Positions 53,656-62,477 of a stretch of 64,000 bases of DNA are shown here, one piece after another. The stretch lies in NCBI GenBank assembly GCA_913060895.1, contig CAJXSN010000008.1, positions 1 to 64,000 of the forward strand. The letters run 5' to 3'. How positions within the stretch are numbered: the first letter of the stretch is position 1; each line of letters begins with the position of its first letter. Source of the stretch: an uncultured Sphingomonadaceae bacterium. Its GTDB lineage: Bacteria > Pseudomonadota > Alphaproteobacteria > Sphingomonadales > Sphingomonadaceae. Made by a program: the position numbers and the translations under genes. The notes under the pieces were generated by a model. That model saw only the letters and a list, made by a program, of their open reading frames with translations, did not search any database and was not told the origin of the DNA.

Positions 53656-55440
53656 CTATTCCGCCCCTGACAGGCGAAGTACAGAATCAAGGCGCGGGTC
53701 GTACGCTGCGTTCCAGCCATTCCGGGTGCGCAGGGCGCCATTGGTGCGATAAAGAAAATCGCTGGTGACGATATCGGTGTGGCCCATCGCGTTGAGCTGC
53801 GGGATCGCAGCTTCAAGCCAGCTGGCTTCTTCCACGATAACCCGCTCGCCAAAGCCCATGATCATGGGCTGGGCCAGCGCCTCTTCCAATGTCAGCCCGA
53901 AATCAATCACACCCATGATTGCGCGTGCCGTCTGGATGGGGATTGTCGGCCCGCCTGCAGCGCCCACGGCCATGAAGGGCCTGCCTTCAGGGTCATACAC
54001 CACCGTTGGCGACATGGAACTGCGCGGACGTTTGTTTCCCTGCACCCGGTTCGCCACCGGCACGCCGCCGCGTTCCGGAAGAAAGCTGAAATCGGTCAGT
54101 TCGTTATTGAGATAAAACCCGCCATACATCAGGCCCGATCCGAAGGCCCCTTCAATGGTGGAGGTGTAGCTGACCATCGTTCCGTCCGCGCCGATGGTCA
54201 CGAAATGGGTCGTGCCGCTTTCGGGATAATGCTCGCCCATAGCGCGTGCCTGCGGAGCGCGGGGCGGGGTGCCCGGGACGAATCCTTCGCTGCGCCTGCC
54301 CGCGTCCAGCATGACGGAACGGCCGGACAGATAGGCCTCGTCGATCAGGCCTTCGACCGGCACATCGACGAAATCGGCATCACCGGTGTAAAGTTCACGG
54401 TCGGTATAGGCGAGGCGCTGGGATTCAAGAAACAGATGCCATGCAGTCAGCGAGCGTGGGCCCATTGCGGCTATATCGAACCGTTCCAGCTGTTTGAGCA
54501 TTTGCAATACGGCGATGCCGCCCGATGACGGCGGACCCATCCCGCATATCCTGTAGCCGCGATAGCTTCCGCAAACGGCGCTGCGCACAGCGGGTTCGTA
54601 AGCGGAAATGTCGGCAGCGGTCATCCCCGCCGAACGCGGCGTATCGGCAGCAATATGTGCTGCCAGACCGGCAGCGAAATCTCCGCTATAAAACGCTCCC
54701 GGTCCTTCTGCGGCCAGCTTTTCCAATGTCGCTGCCAATTCAGGCTGGCGTATGGTTGTGCCTGCCGCCCTGGGCGTGCCGTCCGCTTCGTAGAAAGTTG
54801 CGCCTGCTTTGGGATCGTACCCTGCACGGTCCAGCCGCCCTTCCAGAACCGTGACAAGGCGTGGATTGACCACGAAGCCATCGCGCGCCAGCCGGATGGC
54901 AGGGGCCACCAGCGTTGCCCAGTCAAGCTTGCCATGCCGGTCATGCGCAAGCTTCGCCAACGCGACATTGCCGGGTACGCCCACACTCAGCCCGCTGATC
55001 GTGGCTTCTTTCTTCGGCAGGGGCGCGCCGCTTTCGTCCAGAAACCAGTCCGGCATGGCAGCGGAAGGCGCTTTTTCGCGCCCGTCATAGGCGATTACCT
55101 GTCCATCCGGTGTGCCGCGCACCAGAAAGCCGCCGCCGCCGATACCCGAGCTCTGCGGTTCGACCACGGTCAATGCCAGCATGATGGCAATCGCCGCATC
55201 AGTCGCAGTGCCGCCAGCCGCAAGGATTTCCTCTCCGGCAGCGGTCGCGCGGAAATCGGCAGTGGCCACGGTTCCTGCAAAAACCGGGCTTTCGGCCCCA
55301 TCCTGCAACTGTTCCAGTGCCTCTGCCTGTCCTTCGGATGGCAGCAATACGGGCAATTGCCGGGATGAAGGCGTGCTCGTGGTGGCGCAGGCGGCCAATG
55401 CCAGGGCAGTACACAGGGCGAAGCTGGCGCGAATAATCAT
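53656..55440 (-). CDS. ggt: Gamma-glutamyltransferase lipoprotein
   Basis: 594-aa Ntn-hydrolase precursor. Lipobox-like ALALAAC at the N terminus. The autoprocessing/catalytic threonine is in PESGTTHFVTIG (around residue 400), and the small-subunit substrate loop is TSTIEGAFGSGLMY. GGGGFLVRGTPDG is the large-subunit glycine loop. Cleaves glutathione and other gamma-glutamyl compounds in the periplasm. pyrD lies 10 bases upstream, so they are probably cotranscribed. Confidence 0.93.
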   Translation of the reverse strand: MIIRASFALCTALALAACATTSTPSSRQLPVLLPSEGQAEALEQLQDGAESPVFAGTVATADFRATAAGEEILAAGGTATDAAIAIMLALTVVEPQSSGIGGGGFLVRGTPDGQVIAYDGREKAPSAAMPDWFLDESGAPLPKKEATISGLSVGVPGNVALAKLAHDRHGKLDWATLVAPAIRLARDGFVVNPRLVTVLEGRLDRAGYDPKAGATFYEADGTPRAAGTTIRQPELAATLEKLAAEGPGAFYSGDFAAGLAAHIAADTPRSAGMTAADISAYEPAVRSAVCGSYRGYRICGMGPPSSGGIAVLQMLKQLERFDIAAMGPRSLTAWHLFLESQRLAYTDRELYTGDADFVDVPVEGLIDEAYLSGRSVMLDAGRRSEGFVPGTPPRAPQARAMGEHYPESGTTHFVTIGADGTMVSYTSTIEGAFGSGLMYGGFYLNNELTDFSFLPERGGVPVANRVQGNKRPRSSMSPTVVYDPEGRPFMAVGAAGGPTIPIQTARAIMGVIDFGLTLEEALAQPMIMGFGERVIVEEASWLEAAIPQLNAMGHTDIVTSDFLYRTNGALRTRNGWNAAYDPRLDSVLRLSGAE

Positions 55441-55450
55441 TTGTCTATTG

Positions 55451-56506
55451 CTATTGCGTTCCGATCGCTTCGGCAATGGTGGAGATATTGTCGCGCTGCA
55501 TCAGCTGCTTCAGCCCGTGCGTGATCGTGCGCGCCAGACCCGGCCCACGATAGACCATTGCGCTGTAAAGCTGAACCAGACTGGCACCTGCCCTGATCCG
55601 CTCCCATGCGTCCTCTGCCGTGGCAATGCCGCCCACTCCGATGAGCGGAATGTTCCCGCCCGTAGCGGTGCGGAAATGGCGCAGCCTTTGCAGCGCCAGG
55701 TCTTTCAGAGGCGCGCCCGACAGACCGCCAGCCTCGTTTCGGTGCGCAGACAGCAATTCCCCGCGTGAGAGTGTAGTGTTGGAAACAACCAGAGCCGCCA
55801 GCCGGGATTCCAGCGCGATACGGGCAATCGCGTCGATATCGGCAGGCTCCAGATCCGGGGCGACTTTCAGGAACACGGGCGGGGGCGCTCCTTTGCCCGC
55901 TTTCGGGGCAGCATTATCCAGCGCGCCGAATACGGCATCGATCAGCCCGGTCAGTGCACCTTCATCCTGCAGGCCGCGCAGGCCGGGCGTATTGGGGCTG
56001 GATATGTTGATGGTCAGGTAATCACCCAGGGGCGCCATTAGACGGGCCATTGTTGCATAATCGGCCACCCGGTCCACCGAATCCTTGTTTGCACCCACAT
56101 TGATGCCGACGATTCCCCGCCTGCCGCTGCGCGCCCGCAAACGCGCCGCTACTGCTTCCCCGCCGCCATTGTTGAAGCCCATCCGGTTGATAACGGCCCT
56201 ATCCTCGGCCAGCCGGAACAGGCGCGGTTTCGGGTTGCCTGCCTGCGGTAGCGGGGTGACCGATCCTATCTCGACATGGCCAAAACCCAGACCCAGCAAC
56301 GGGTCGGGCACTTCAGCATCCTTGTCATATCCTGCCGCTACGCCCAGCGGATTGGGGAAGTGCAGGCCTGCCACATCGCACGCGAGCGAGGCGTCTGTGT
56401 GAAGCGGCGCGCGCAGCGGGGCCTTGCGCAATGCAGCAACCGACAGGCGGTGGGCTTTCTCCGGATCGAGCCTGAACAAAGCGGGGCGAAGGAGATCGAA
56501 CAGCAT
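55451..56506 (-). CDS. pyrD: Dihydroorotate dehydrogenase (quinone), class 2
   Basis: 351-aa membrane-associated FMN enzyme of pyrimidine synthesis that passes electrons to ubiquinone. The N-terminal extension (MLFDLLRPALFRLDPEKAHR) marks class 2. The catalytic serine lies in the loop NISSPNTPGLRGLQ, FMN sites are AGYDKDAEVP and IGVGGIATAEDAW, and RMGFNNGG follows. Start ATG 56506. Confidence 0.96.
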   Translation of the reverse strand: MLFDLLRPALFRLDPEKAHRLSVAALRKAPLRAPLHTDASLACDVAGLHFPNPLGVAAGYDKDAEVPDPLLGLGFGHVEIGSVTPLPQAGNPKPRLFRLAEDRAVINRMGFNNGGGEAVAARLRARSGRRGIVGINVGANKDSVDRVADYATMARLMAPLGDYLTINISSPNTPGLRGLQDEGALTGLIDAVFGALDNAAPKAGKGAPPPVFLKVAPDLEPADIDAIARIALESRLAALVVSNTTLSRGELLSAHRNEAGGLSGAPLKDLALQRLRHFRTATGGNIPLIGVGGIATAEDAWERIRAGASLVQLYSAMVYRGPGLARTITHGLKQLMQRDNISTIAEAIGTQ

Positions 56507-56595
56507 ATCTCGAGCCTATGGCGCAGCGGCAAACCGGTGTCGAGCGAGCCGGAGTATGTGCTTAGCGGGGCCGGTCGGACGGTGTGTCGTTTCCA

Positions 56596-56601
56596 TACAA
56601 T
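56596..56601 (+). promoter_or_regulatory. Possible -10 element of the sRNA candidate
   Basis: TACAAT at 56596-56601 is one base off the sigma-70 -10 consensus and lies in AT-rich sequence between pyrD and the DUF885 gene. No good -35 is visible at 16-18 bases, so the evidence is weak. Confidence 0.3.
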
Positions 56602-56607
56602 CAATTT

Positions 56608-56726
56608 TCGTTGCGAATCAGTAGCTGACTGTTGCGACCCGAAGGGCTCTTAGGCAGCAATGCGAGAGTTCTTTCCTTTCAGGGCGGCCTGCCAGAGCTT
56701 ACGCTCTGCCGGCCGCCCTTTTTTTC
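56608..56726 (+). ncRNA. Small RNA candidate with orphan terminator
   Basis: A very strong intrinsic terminator (56681-56726) points rightward but no plus-strand gene lies upstream, since pyrD is on the minus strand from 56506. Just before it is an unstructured pyrimidine tract TTCTTTCCTTTC (56669-56680), complementary to Shine-Dalgarno sequences. That is the usual layout of alphaproteobacterial trans-acting sRNAs. The 5' end is guessed from TACAAT at 56596. Alternatively this is an attenuator in the leader of the DUF885 gene. The 322-base gap 56507-56828 holds no other feature. Confidence 0.4.
56681..56726 (+). terminator. Strong rho-independent terminator
   Basis: AGGGCGGCC (56681-56689) pairs with GGCCGCCCT (56711-56719), with an inner CAGAG/CTCTG stem and 6-base loop. 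T6 immediately follows the last pair, making a T7 run. It is directional: the minus strand has no T-run after it. Confidence 0.88.
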
Positions 56727-56828
56727 TCGAAACTCCCTGTATCGGCTTCGGTTTACCCGCAATTGCCTCTGGTATCGTTGGCTTTGTTGCTGCATCAGCC
56801 GCTCCGAGGGAAAAAACGGGAGGATGCG

Positions 56829-58673
56829 ATGAAAGCGATCTGGGCAATCGGCGTGGCGAGTATGGCTCTGGCGGGGTGCGCCACAGTGGAGGACACGCAG
56901 CCGCGTTTGGCGGCATCCTCCATATCGCCAGACCGGACCGCCAGCGTGGACTCCAGCTCCATCGCAGAGGCCGAGGATATCGGCACTTTGTTCGAAGCCT
57001 ATGATGCGGCCACGCTGGAACTCTCTCCGCTTTCGAAAGCTTATCGCGGTATCCGCGACGAGGATTACGGCAGCTGGGACGATTTCTCCGAAGCATCGGA
57101 TCGCCAGTCGTTTGAACTGTTGCAGTTCACCGCCGAGCAGATGCGCGGTAAATTCGATGTCGATGCTCTGCCCGCCCAGGATGCGCTATCCTATCGACTG
57201 TTCGAAGCTGTCGAGAAGCGCAGGGCCTCGCTGTTTCCGTTCAGAGATTACGGTTACGTGTTTGATCAGATGAATGGCGCGCAGAGCCAGTTGCCGGCCT
57301 TTCTGATTAATATTCACCAAGTGAACGACGTCAGCGATGCGCGCGATTATATCAGGCGGATCGAAGGGCTTGGCCCCGGTATGGACGAGCTGGTCTTTCA
57401 GTCGCGGGAGCGCGCCGGGAACGGTGTAATGCCGCCCGATTGGGTGTACCCGTATGTCATTTCGGACATTGAGAACCTGCTGTCTGCCGGACTGGACAAC
57501 GCCATTCTCGAAGATTTCGAGGAGAAAGTCGGCGAGCTGGACATCGACGCTGCGGCGAAAGCTGGGCTGATTGCGGATTCCATCGCCGTATGGGAAACCT
57601 CGGCCCAGCCTGCCTATGAAGGGCTGCTGGTTGAAATGAAGCGGCAGCAGTCCATCGCGCCAACCGATGATGGTATCTGGCGCTTCCCGGAAGGCGCGGC
57701 CTATTACAAGGCGCTGCTCGCCAATTACACCACCACCGATCTGACGCCGGACCAGATTCACCAGATCGGGCTGGATAATGTCGCCCGCATCCACGGGGAA
57801 ATGCGCACGATTATGGCGCAGGTCGGCTTCGAGGGGACTTTGCAGGAGTTCTTTCAATTCACCCGCACGGACGACCGTTTTTTCTACACCGACCGTGATG
57901 CGTATCTTGCAGATGCGCAGGAAAAAATCGACGCGCTGGCTGAAAGAATGCCTGAATATTTCGGAATGTTGCCGGCCGATCCGCTGACGATCAAGCCGGT
58001 CGAAGCGTTCCGCGAAAAGAGCGCGGGCAAGGCATTTTACCAGCGCCCTGCACCCGATGGATCGCGCCCCGGCACCTATTACGTGAACCTGTATAATCTT
58101 CGCGATATGTCGAAGAACGAACTGGAAGCGCTGGCCTATCATGAAGGGCTTCCGGGCCACCATTTGCAGCTCTCGATTCAGGTGCAACTGGACGATGTCC
58201 CGCCGTTCCGCCGGTTTGGCGGAGTGACCGCCTATTCCGAAGGCTGGGGGCTGTATTCCGAAGAGCTGGGCAAGGATATGGGTTTCTATACCGATCCGTA
58301 TTCCGACTTCGGCCGGCTGGGAATGGAACTGTGGCGCGCTTGCCGTTTGGTGGTCGATACCGGCCTGCATCACAAGCGTTGGACGCGCGAAGAAGCGATC
58401 GAGTATCTGACCGAAAACACTCCCAATCCCGACGGGGATATCCGCAAGGCGATAGAGCGATACATCGTCTATCCGGGTCAGGCGACGGCGTATATGATCG
58501 GCAAGTTGAAGATTATGGAACTGCGCAGCAATGCGCGCGCGGAACTGGGCGACAGGTTCGATATTCGCGCTTTCCATGACACGATCCTGACCACCGGCCC
58601 GGTGCCATTGTCGATCATGGAAGAAAACGTTGAAGCGTGGATCGCTTCGGTTAAGGCTGGCGAAGCTGGTTAG
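56829..58673 (+). CDS. DUF885 family zinc peptidase, lipoprotein
   Basis: 614-aa exported protein with lipobox ASMALAGC and the DUF885 (COG4805) body. The metallopeptidase-like motif LAYHEGLPGHHLQLS (HExxxxxH) is followed by AYSEGWGLYSEELG with the third ligand region, and GQATAYMIGKLKIMELR near the C terminus. Likely a periplasmic or outer-membrane zinc-dependent peptidase; substrate unknown. GGGAGG precedes the ATG at 56829. Confidence 0.9.
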   Translation: MKAIWAIGVASMALAGCATVEDTQPRLAASSISPDRTASVDSSSIAEAEDIGTLFEAYDAATLELSPLSKAYRGIRDEDYGSWDDFSEASDRQSFELLQFTAEQMRGKFDVDALPAQDALSYRLFEAVEKRRASLFPFRDYGYVFDQMNGAQSQLPAFLINIHQVNDVSDARDYIRRIEGLGPGMDELVFQSRERAGNGVMPPDWVYPYVISDIENLLSAGLDNAILEDFEEKVGELDIDAAAKAGLIADSIAVWETSAQPAYEGLLVEMKRQQSIAPTDDGIWRFPEGAAYYKALLANYTTTDLTPDQIHQIGLDNVARIHGEMRTIMAQVGFEGTLQEFFQFTRTDDRFFYTDRDAYLADAQEKIDALAERMPEYFGMLPADPLTIKPVEAFREKSAGKAFYQRPAPDGSRPGTYYVNLYNLRDMSKNELEALAYHEGLPGHHLQLSIQVQLDDVPPFRRFGGVTAYSEGWGLYSEELGKDMGFYTDPYSDFGRLGMELWRACRLVVDTGLHHKRWTREEAIEYLTENTPNPDGDIRKAIERYIVYPGQATAYMIGKLKIMELRSNARAELGDRFDIRAFHDTILTTGPVPLSIMEENVEAWIASVKAGEAG

Positions 58674-58697
58674 GGGCTGATTGTTACGAGCGTTTCG

Positions 58698-59597
58698 GTG
58701 GCTGCAGAACCTCCTTTTGAATTCGGTTTCGCAGATATGCCTGCGTCTCTGAAAGGCTACGTCAACGCCTTTTATACCTTCCGGTGCGGCGCGGATGGGC
58801 TGGATGACGTTATGCCCTCCTACTCCCCGCAACTGATGATGTTTGCGAACGGTTCGGTCACGATGGACTTTTCCTCCGGCATACAGGGTCCGGTCAGCGG
58901 GGCGTTTCTGGTGACCCAGCTGGAAGAAGCAGTGCCTTTCCATGTGCTGGGGCCCGCGCAGATGATCGGGGTTTCGCTCAATATGCGCGGATGGGCCGCT
59001 CTGACAGGCCTGCCGGTGAACGAGACTAGCAACCGCGCAATGGCCGCCAGTCAGGCGATGTCCCCGTTTGCATCATCCCGCCTGGATGAATTGGTAGGGG
59101 CCATGCGCGGCGGCGGGAAGGACGGTGCCGAAATCGCAGCGGCAATGGGCGATACCCTGGCACAAGCTCTCCGGCCATTGATGCCCGAACATGACCGGTT
59201 TATCATCCAGATGCTGGAGTGGCTCGGCGCATCTTTCAGCCCTTCGCTGGACGATCTGCATCAAACGCTGGCCATGTCCCATCGGACGATCCAGCGGCTT
59301 TCCAACAAGTATTTCGGCCGCCCTCCCATAACACTTGCGAAACGATACCGGGCCATTCGTGCGGCGACGTTTCTGTCATCGCCCGATCTGCTTGCCGAGC
59401 TGGAGCAGGAGATCCTCGATGCGTATTACGATCAGGCGCATCTGATCCGCGATCTGCGCCGGTATACAGGCCGAACGCCCACCCGGCTTGGCAAACTGGC
59501 GGGTGCATCGCTGGGCGAGAGGACGCTGGATGTCGAAGGGTATGGCAATGGCGCGCTGTTCACAGGGCTCGTCGCGGCGGAAATGGCCAATGGCTAA
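58698..59597 (+). CDS. AraC-family transcriptional regulator
   Basis: 299 aa. The N-terminal region (about 1-150, FTFRCGADG-like, no clear ligand motif) precedes a C-terminal AraC double HTH. The first helix pair includes LDDLHQTLAMSHRTIQRLSN and the second AYYDQAHLIRDLRRYTGRTP, ending PTRLGKLAGA. GTG start 24 bases after the DUF885 stop, so possibly cotranscribed. Target unknown. Confidence 0.85.
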   Translation: MAAEPPFEFGFADMPASLKGYVNAFYTFRCGADGLDDVMPSYSPQLMMFANGSVTMDFSSGIQGPVSGAFLVTQLEEAVPFHVLGPAQMIGVSLNMRGWAALTGLPVNETSNRAMAASQAMSPFASSRLDELVGAMRGGGKDGAEIAAAMGDTLAQALRPLMPEHDRFIIQMLEWLGASFSPSLDDLHQTLAMSHRTIQRLSNKYFGRPPITLAKRYRAIRAATFLSSPDLLAELEQEILDAYYDQAHLIRDLRRYTGRTPTRLGKLAGASLGERTLDVEGYGNGALFTGLVAAEMANG

Positions 59598-59637
59598 GCG
59601 ACTCAACTGCTAACGACTCGCAACTATCGGTTTTGCG

Positions 59638-59666
59638 TTGAAACCGGCTTCTTGTGACCATATGTG
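59638..59666 (+). promoter_or_regulatory. Candidate suf operon promoter
   Basis: TTGAAA at 59638-59643, a 17-base spacer, then TATGTG at 59661-59666. The -35 is good, the -10 weak. The dyad at 59668-59690 starts one base after the -10. Confidence 0.4.
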
Positions 59667-59667
59667 A

Positions 59668-59690
59668 AATCGGAACAATTTGGTCCGATT
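59668..59690 (+). promoter_or_regulatory. Candidate operator of the suf regulator
   Basis: Perfect 7-bp inverted repeat AATCGGA, 9 bases, TCCGATT, centred at 59679, 19 bases before the Rrf2 gene. It would sit over the transcription start if the proposed promoter is right, which fits autorepression by the Rrf2 protein. Confidence 0.55.
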
Positions 59691-59708
59691 AGATGTGCGC
59701 CCCTTGAG

Positions 59709-60161
59709 ATGAGATTAAGCAACCTTGCCGATTACGCTGTTGTCACGATGTGCGCCGCTGCGCATCATTGCGGCTTTTCACGTGTAACGGCCGGAGTGCT
59801 TGCGGCGGAAACCGGGCTGCCTGTCCCGACTGTACAGAAAGTGGTCAGCAAGCTGGCCGGTGCAGGCCTGCTGAACTCCTCTCGCGGCTCGGGCGGCGGC
59901 CTGCAACTGGCGCGGCCAGCGGCGGCCATATCGGTTGCCGATATCGTCGAGGCGGTGGAGGGGCCGATCGCGCTGACTGCCTGTCTCGACGGGGCCGATT
60001 GCGCGGTGGATCACAGCTGCTCGGTCAAGGCGCACTGGCCGGTAATCAATGATGCGCTGCGTGGGGCGCTGGCGGATATCCCGCTGTCCCGGCTGGCGCA
60101 GAAACCTTCAACGAACGCACCCTTGGCGCACAATACTATGGCGCAGGAAGAAATGGCATGA
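59709..60161 (+). CDS. Rrf2-family Fe-S cluster assembly regulator (suf operon)
   Basis: 150-aa winged-helix regulator of the IscR/SUF-regulator group. It begins [20 protein letters not shown]; the HTH includes [20 protein letters not shown] and the wing [13 protein letters not shown]. Three cysteines ([13 protein letters not shown]) form the probable 2Fe-2S site. ATG 59709 is set by the family N terminus. Its stop overlaps sufB (ATGA). Probably senses cluster supply and adjusts the suf operon. Confidence 0.93.
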   Translation: MRLSNLADYAVVTMCAAAHHCGFSRVTAGVLAAETGLPVPTVQKVVSKLAGAGLLNSSRGSGGGLQLARPAAAISVADIVEAVEGPIALTACLDGADCAVDHSCSVKAHWPVINDALRGALADIPLSRLAQKPSTNAPLAHNTMAQEEMA

Positions 60162-61654
60162 CCGACAATCTAGACCTTCAGGAACAGCCGCTTCAGGATC
60201 AGGACGCGCACGACGCTGCGGCAAAAGCAGCCGAATACGAACATGGCTGGTCGTCCGATATCGAGCAGGAGTTCGCGCCCAAGGGTCTGAACGAGGATAC
60301 GGTACGGTTCATTTCCGCCAAGAAGGGTGAGCCGGAATGGATGCTCGACTGGCGGCTGAAAGCATTCCGCCTGTGGCAGGATATGGAAGAGCCGGACTGG
60401 GCCAAGCTCGGCTATCCAAAGATCGATTATCAGGATGCCTATTACTACGCCGAACCGAAGGAGAAGCCGAAGCTGGATTCGCTCGACGATCTCGATCCGG
60501 AGATCAAGCGGGTGTATGACAAGCTGGGCATCCCGATTGCGGAGCAGGAAGTTCTGGCCGGTGTCGAGGGCGCACGCAAGGTCGCCGTGGATGCCGTGTT
60601 CGACAGTGTCAGCGTCGCCACCACCTTTCGTGCCGAGCTGGAAAAGGCAGGCGTCATCTTCCGCAGCATTTCCGAGGCGTTGAAGGAATATCCCGATCTG
60701 GTGAAGCAGTGGCTGGGCAAGGTCGTGCCGCAGCGCGACAATTACTTCGCCTGCCTCAACGCGGCGGTCTTCTCCGACGGCACGTTCGTTTATATCCCGG
60801 AGGGCGTGCGCTGCCCGATGGAGCTCTCCACCTATTTCCGCATCAATGCCGAAAACACCGGCCAGTTCGAACGCACGCTGATCGTGGCAGAGAAGGGCAG
60901 CTATGTGTCCTATCTCGAAGGCTGCACCGCGCCGATGCGCGATGAAAACCAGCTTCACGCCGCCGTGGTAGAGCTGATCGCGATGGAAGATGCGGAGATC
61001 AAATACTCCACCGTCCAGAACTGGTATCCCGGTGATGCCGAGGGCAAGGGCGGCATCTACAATTTCGTGACCAAGCGCGGCCTGTGTCAGGGCGCACGGT
61101 CGAAAATTAGCTGGACGCAGGTCGAAACCGGCAGCGCGGTGACGTGGAAATACCCGTCCTGCGTGCTGAACGGCGAAGACAGCGTGGGCGAATTTTACTC
61201 GGTCGCGGTGACCAATAATTACCAGCAGGCCGACACCGGCACGAAGATGATCCACAACGCGAAGGGCACGCGCAGTACGATCATCTCCAAGGGCATCAGC
61301 GCCGGCCACAGCGACAACACCTATCGCGGCCTCGTCCGCGTGGGCGCGCAAGCCGACAATGTGCGCAATTTCACCCAGTGTGACAGCCTGCTGCTGGGCG
61401 ACCAGTCGGGCGCGCACACCGTGCCCTATATCGAAGTGAAGAATCCCACCGCCCAGATCGAGCACGAAGCCACCACCAGTAAGATCAGCGATGATCAGAT
61501 GTTCTACGCGCAGCAACGCGGGCTGGACGAGGAAGAGGCCGTGGCGCTGATCGTCAACGGCTTTGCCAAGGACGTGATGAAGCAGTTGCCAATGGAATTT
61601 GCCGTCGAGGCGCAGAAGCTGCTGGCGATCTCGCTTGAGGGGAGTGTGGGGTGA
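60158..61654 (+). CDS. sufB: Fe-S cluster assembly protein SufB
   Basis: 498-aa scaffold subunit of the SufBCD complex, a right-handed beta helix on which clusters are built. Features: [40 protein letters not shown] (conserved Cys), [19 protein letters not shown] and QARNPTAQ-like [18 protein letters not shown]. Normal family length. Confidence 0.97.
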   Translation: MTDNLDLQEQPLQDQDAHDAAAKAAEYEHGWSSDIEQEFAPKGLNEDTVRFISAKKGEPEWMLDWRLKAFRLWQDMEEPDWAKLGYPKIDYQDAYYYAEPKEKPKLDSLDDLDPEIKRVYDKLGIPIAEQEVLAGVEGARKVAVDAVFDSVSVATTFRAELEKAGVIFRSISEALKEYPDLVKQWLGKVVPQRDNYFACLNAAVFSDGTFVYIPEGVRCPMELSTYFRINAENTGQFERTLIVAEKGSYVSYLEGCTAPMRDENQLHAAVVELIAMEDAEIKYSTVQNWYPGDAEGKGGIYNFVTKRGLCQGARSKISWTQVETGSAVTWKYPSCVLNGEDSVGEFYSVAVTNNYQQADTGTKMIHNAKGTRSTIISKGISAGHSDNTYRGLVRVGAQADNVRNFTQCDSLLLGDQSGAHTVPYIEVKNPTAQIEHEATTSKISDDQMFYAQQRGLDEEEAVALIVNGFAKDVMKQLPMEFAVEAQKLLAISLEGSVG

Positions 61655-61932
61655 ATACACTCCTTGCCATCGCATCGGGCGCAATCTTTCTTGTGGGGGC
61701 ATTCTTTGCTTGGCGCATCCGCCGCGCCTTACTCACCCGAGTGACGTGGGCCACTAGTCATCCGAATATTAGATATCAGCGTGGTGCCGAGCGACTCCTT
61801 TACTGGACTATGATCGGACTCGATGCGGCAACTTCTCTTATTTGTTTTGGGTTCGCACTTTTCATCGCTCTTTTCTTACTGTTCCCGGAGTGCTCGGCTA
61901 ACCCGATTATCCAAAATGTGCTGGCCTGCTGA
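61651..61932 (+). CDS. Small two-helix membrane protein inside the suf operon
   Basis: 93 aa: helix 1 ([18 protein letters not shown]), a basic loop with one potential amphipathic stretch, and helix 2 ([17 protein letters not shown]). Two or three cysteines near the C terminus. GTG start overlaps the sufB stop by 4 bases and its stop overlaps the next gene by 1 base. The DNA is clearly less GC-rich than sufB. No family recognised. Confidence 0.65.
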   Translation: MNTLLAIASGAIFLVGAFFAWRIRRALLTRVTWATSHPNIRYQRGAERLLYWTMIGLDAATSLICFGFALFIALFLLFPECSANPIIQNVLAC

Positions 61933-62477
61933 TGACTGACAAAAAAACCCTCAAACTCCCCGATCCGTCGGACGATGACGCACCGCCAGCGATCAAGAAA
62001 AAGGGTCGCGGGTGGGAGATTTCCGACAAGCGGCTCGACGCGCTGCATGATCGTGCGCGCGAGATGCGGCGGCATTCGTCTGAGGCGCATAAGGCGCTGG
62101 CGGCGAAGTTCACCGGCGCCGATCTGGGTCGCTACACTTTTACCCGTCATGCGGTGGTCGGCAGCGCGATTGTCGACTTCAATTGCCACAATTTGGGCAT
62201 GGCGATCTGCATCGACGAGCCGGACCAGAACGATGTGCTGGCGAAACGCCGCGACAAGAGCCTGGAGACGGTGGGCATCCGCGTCATGCGGATCAAGGCC
62301 GAGGATATCCTGAACGATATGGATGCCGTGCTGGAGCGCGTCACCGCAGGAATGCGGATGCGGATCGGCGACAAGCGGCAGGCCCGCTACGAACACAATG
62401 CTAACAATCCGCGCCAGACCAAGCCGCGCTATGACCGCGACGGCAATGGCCCTGCGCGCAACACACGAGATCAATAA
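61932..62477 (+). CDS. DUF559-like (endonuclease-fold) protein inside the suf operon
   Basis: 181 aa. The middle (residues about 60-145) follows the DUF559/Vsr-like pattern: RYTFTRHAVVGSAIVDFNCH, then AICIDEPDQND and VGIRVMRIKAEDILNDMDAV. The usual GGQH active-site element is replaced by IDEP, so nuclease activity is uncertain. Lys-rich start and a disordered Asn/Arg-rich tail. It overlaps both neighbours by one base (TGATG and TAATG), so it is cotranslated with the suf genes. Confidence 0.7.
   Translation: MTDKKTLKLPDPSDDDAPPAIKKKGRGWEISDKRLDALHDRAREMRRHSSEAHKALAAKFTGADLGRYTFTRHAVVGSAIVDFNCHNLGMAICIDEPDQNDVLAKRRDKSLETVGIRVMRIKAEDILNDMDAVLERVTAGMRMRIGDKRQARYEHNANNPRQTKPRYDRDGNGPARNTRDQ

Noticed and set aside
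57186-58943. 585-codon minus-strand frame opposite the DUF885 gene
   Set aside because: Shadow frame spanning into the AraC gene with no start signal or domain.
60170-61702. 510-codon minus-strand frame opposite sufB
   Set aside because: Mirror frame of a conserved gene; no independent motifs.
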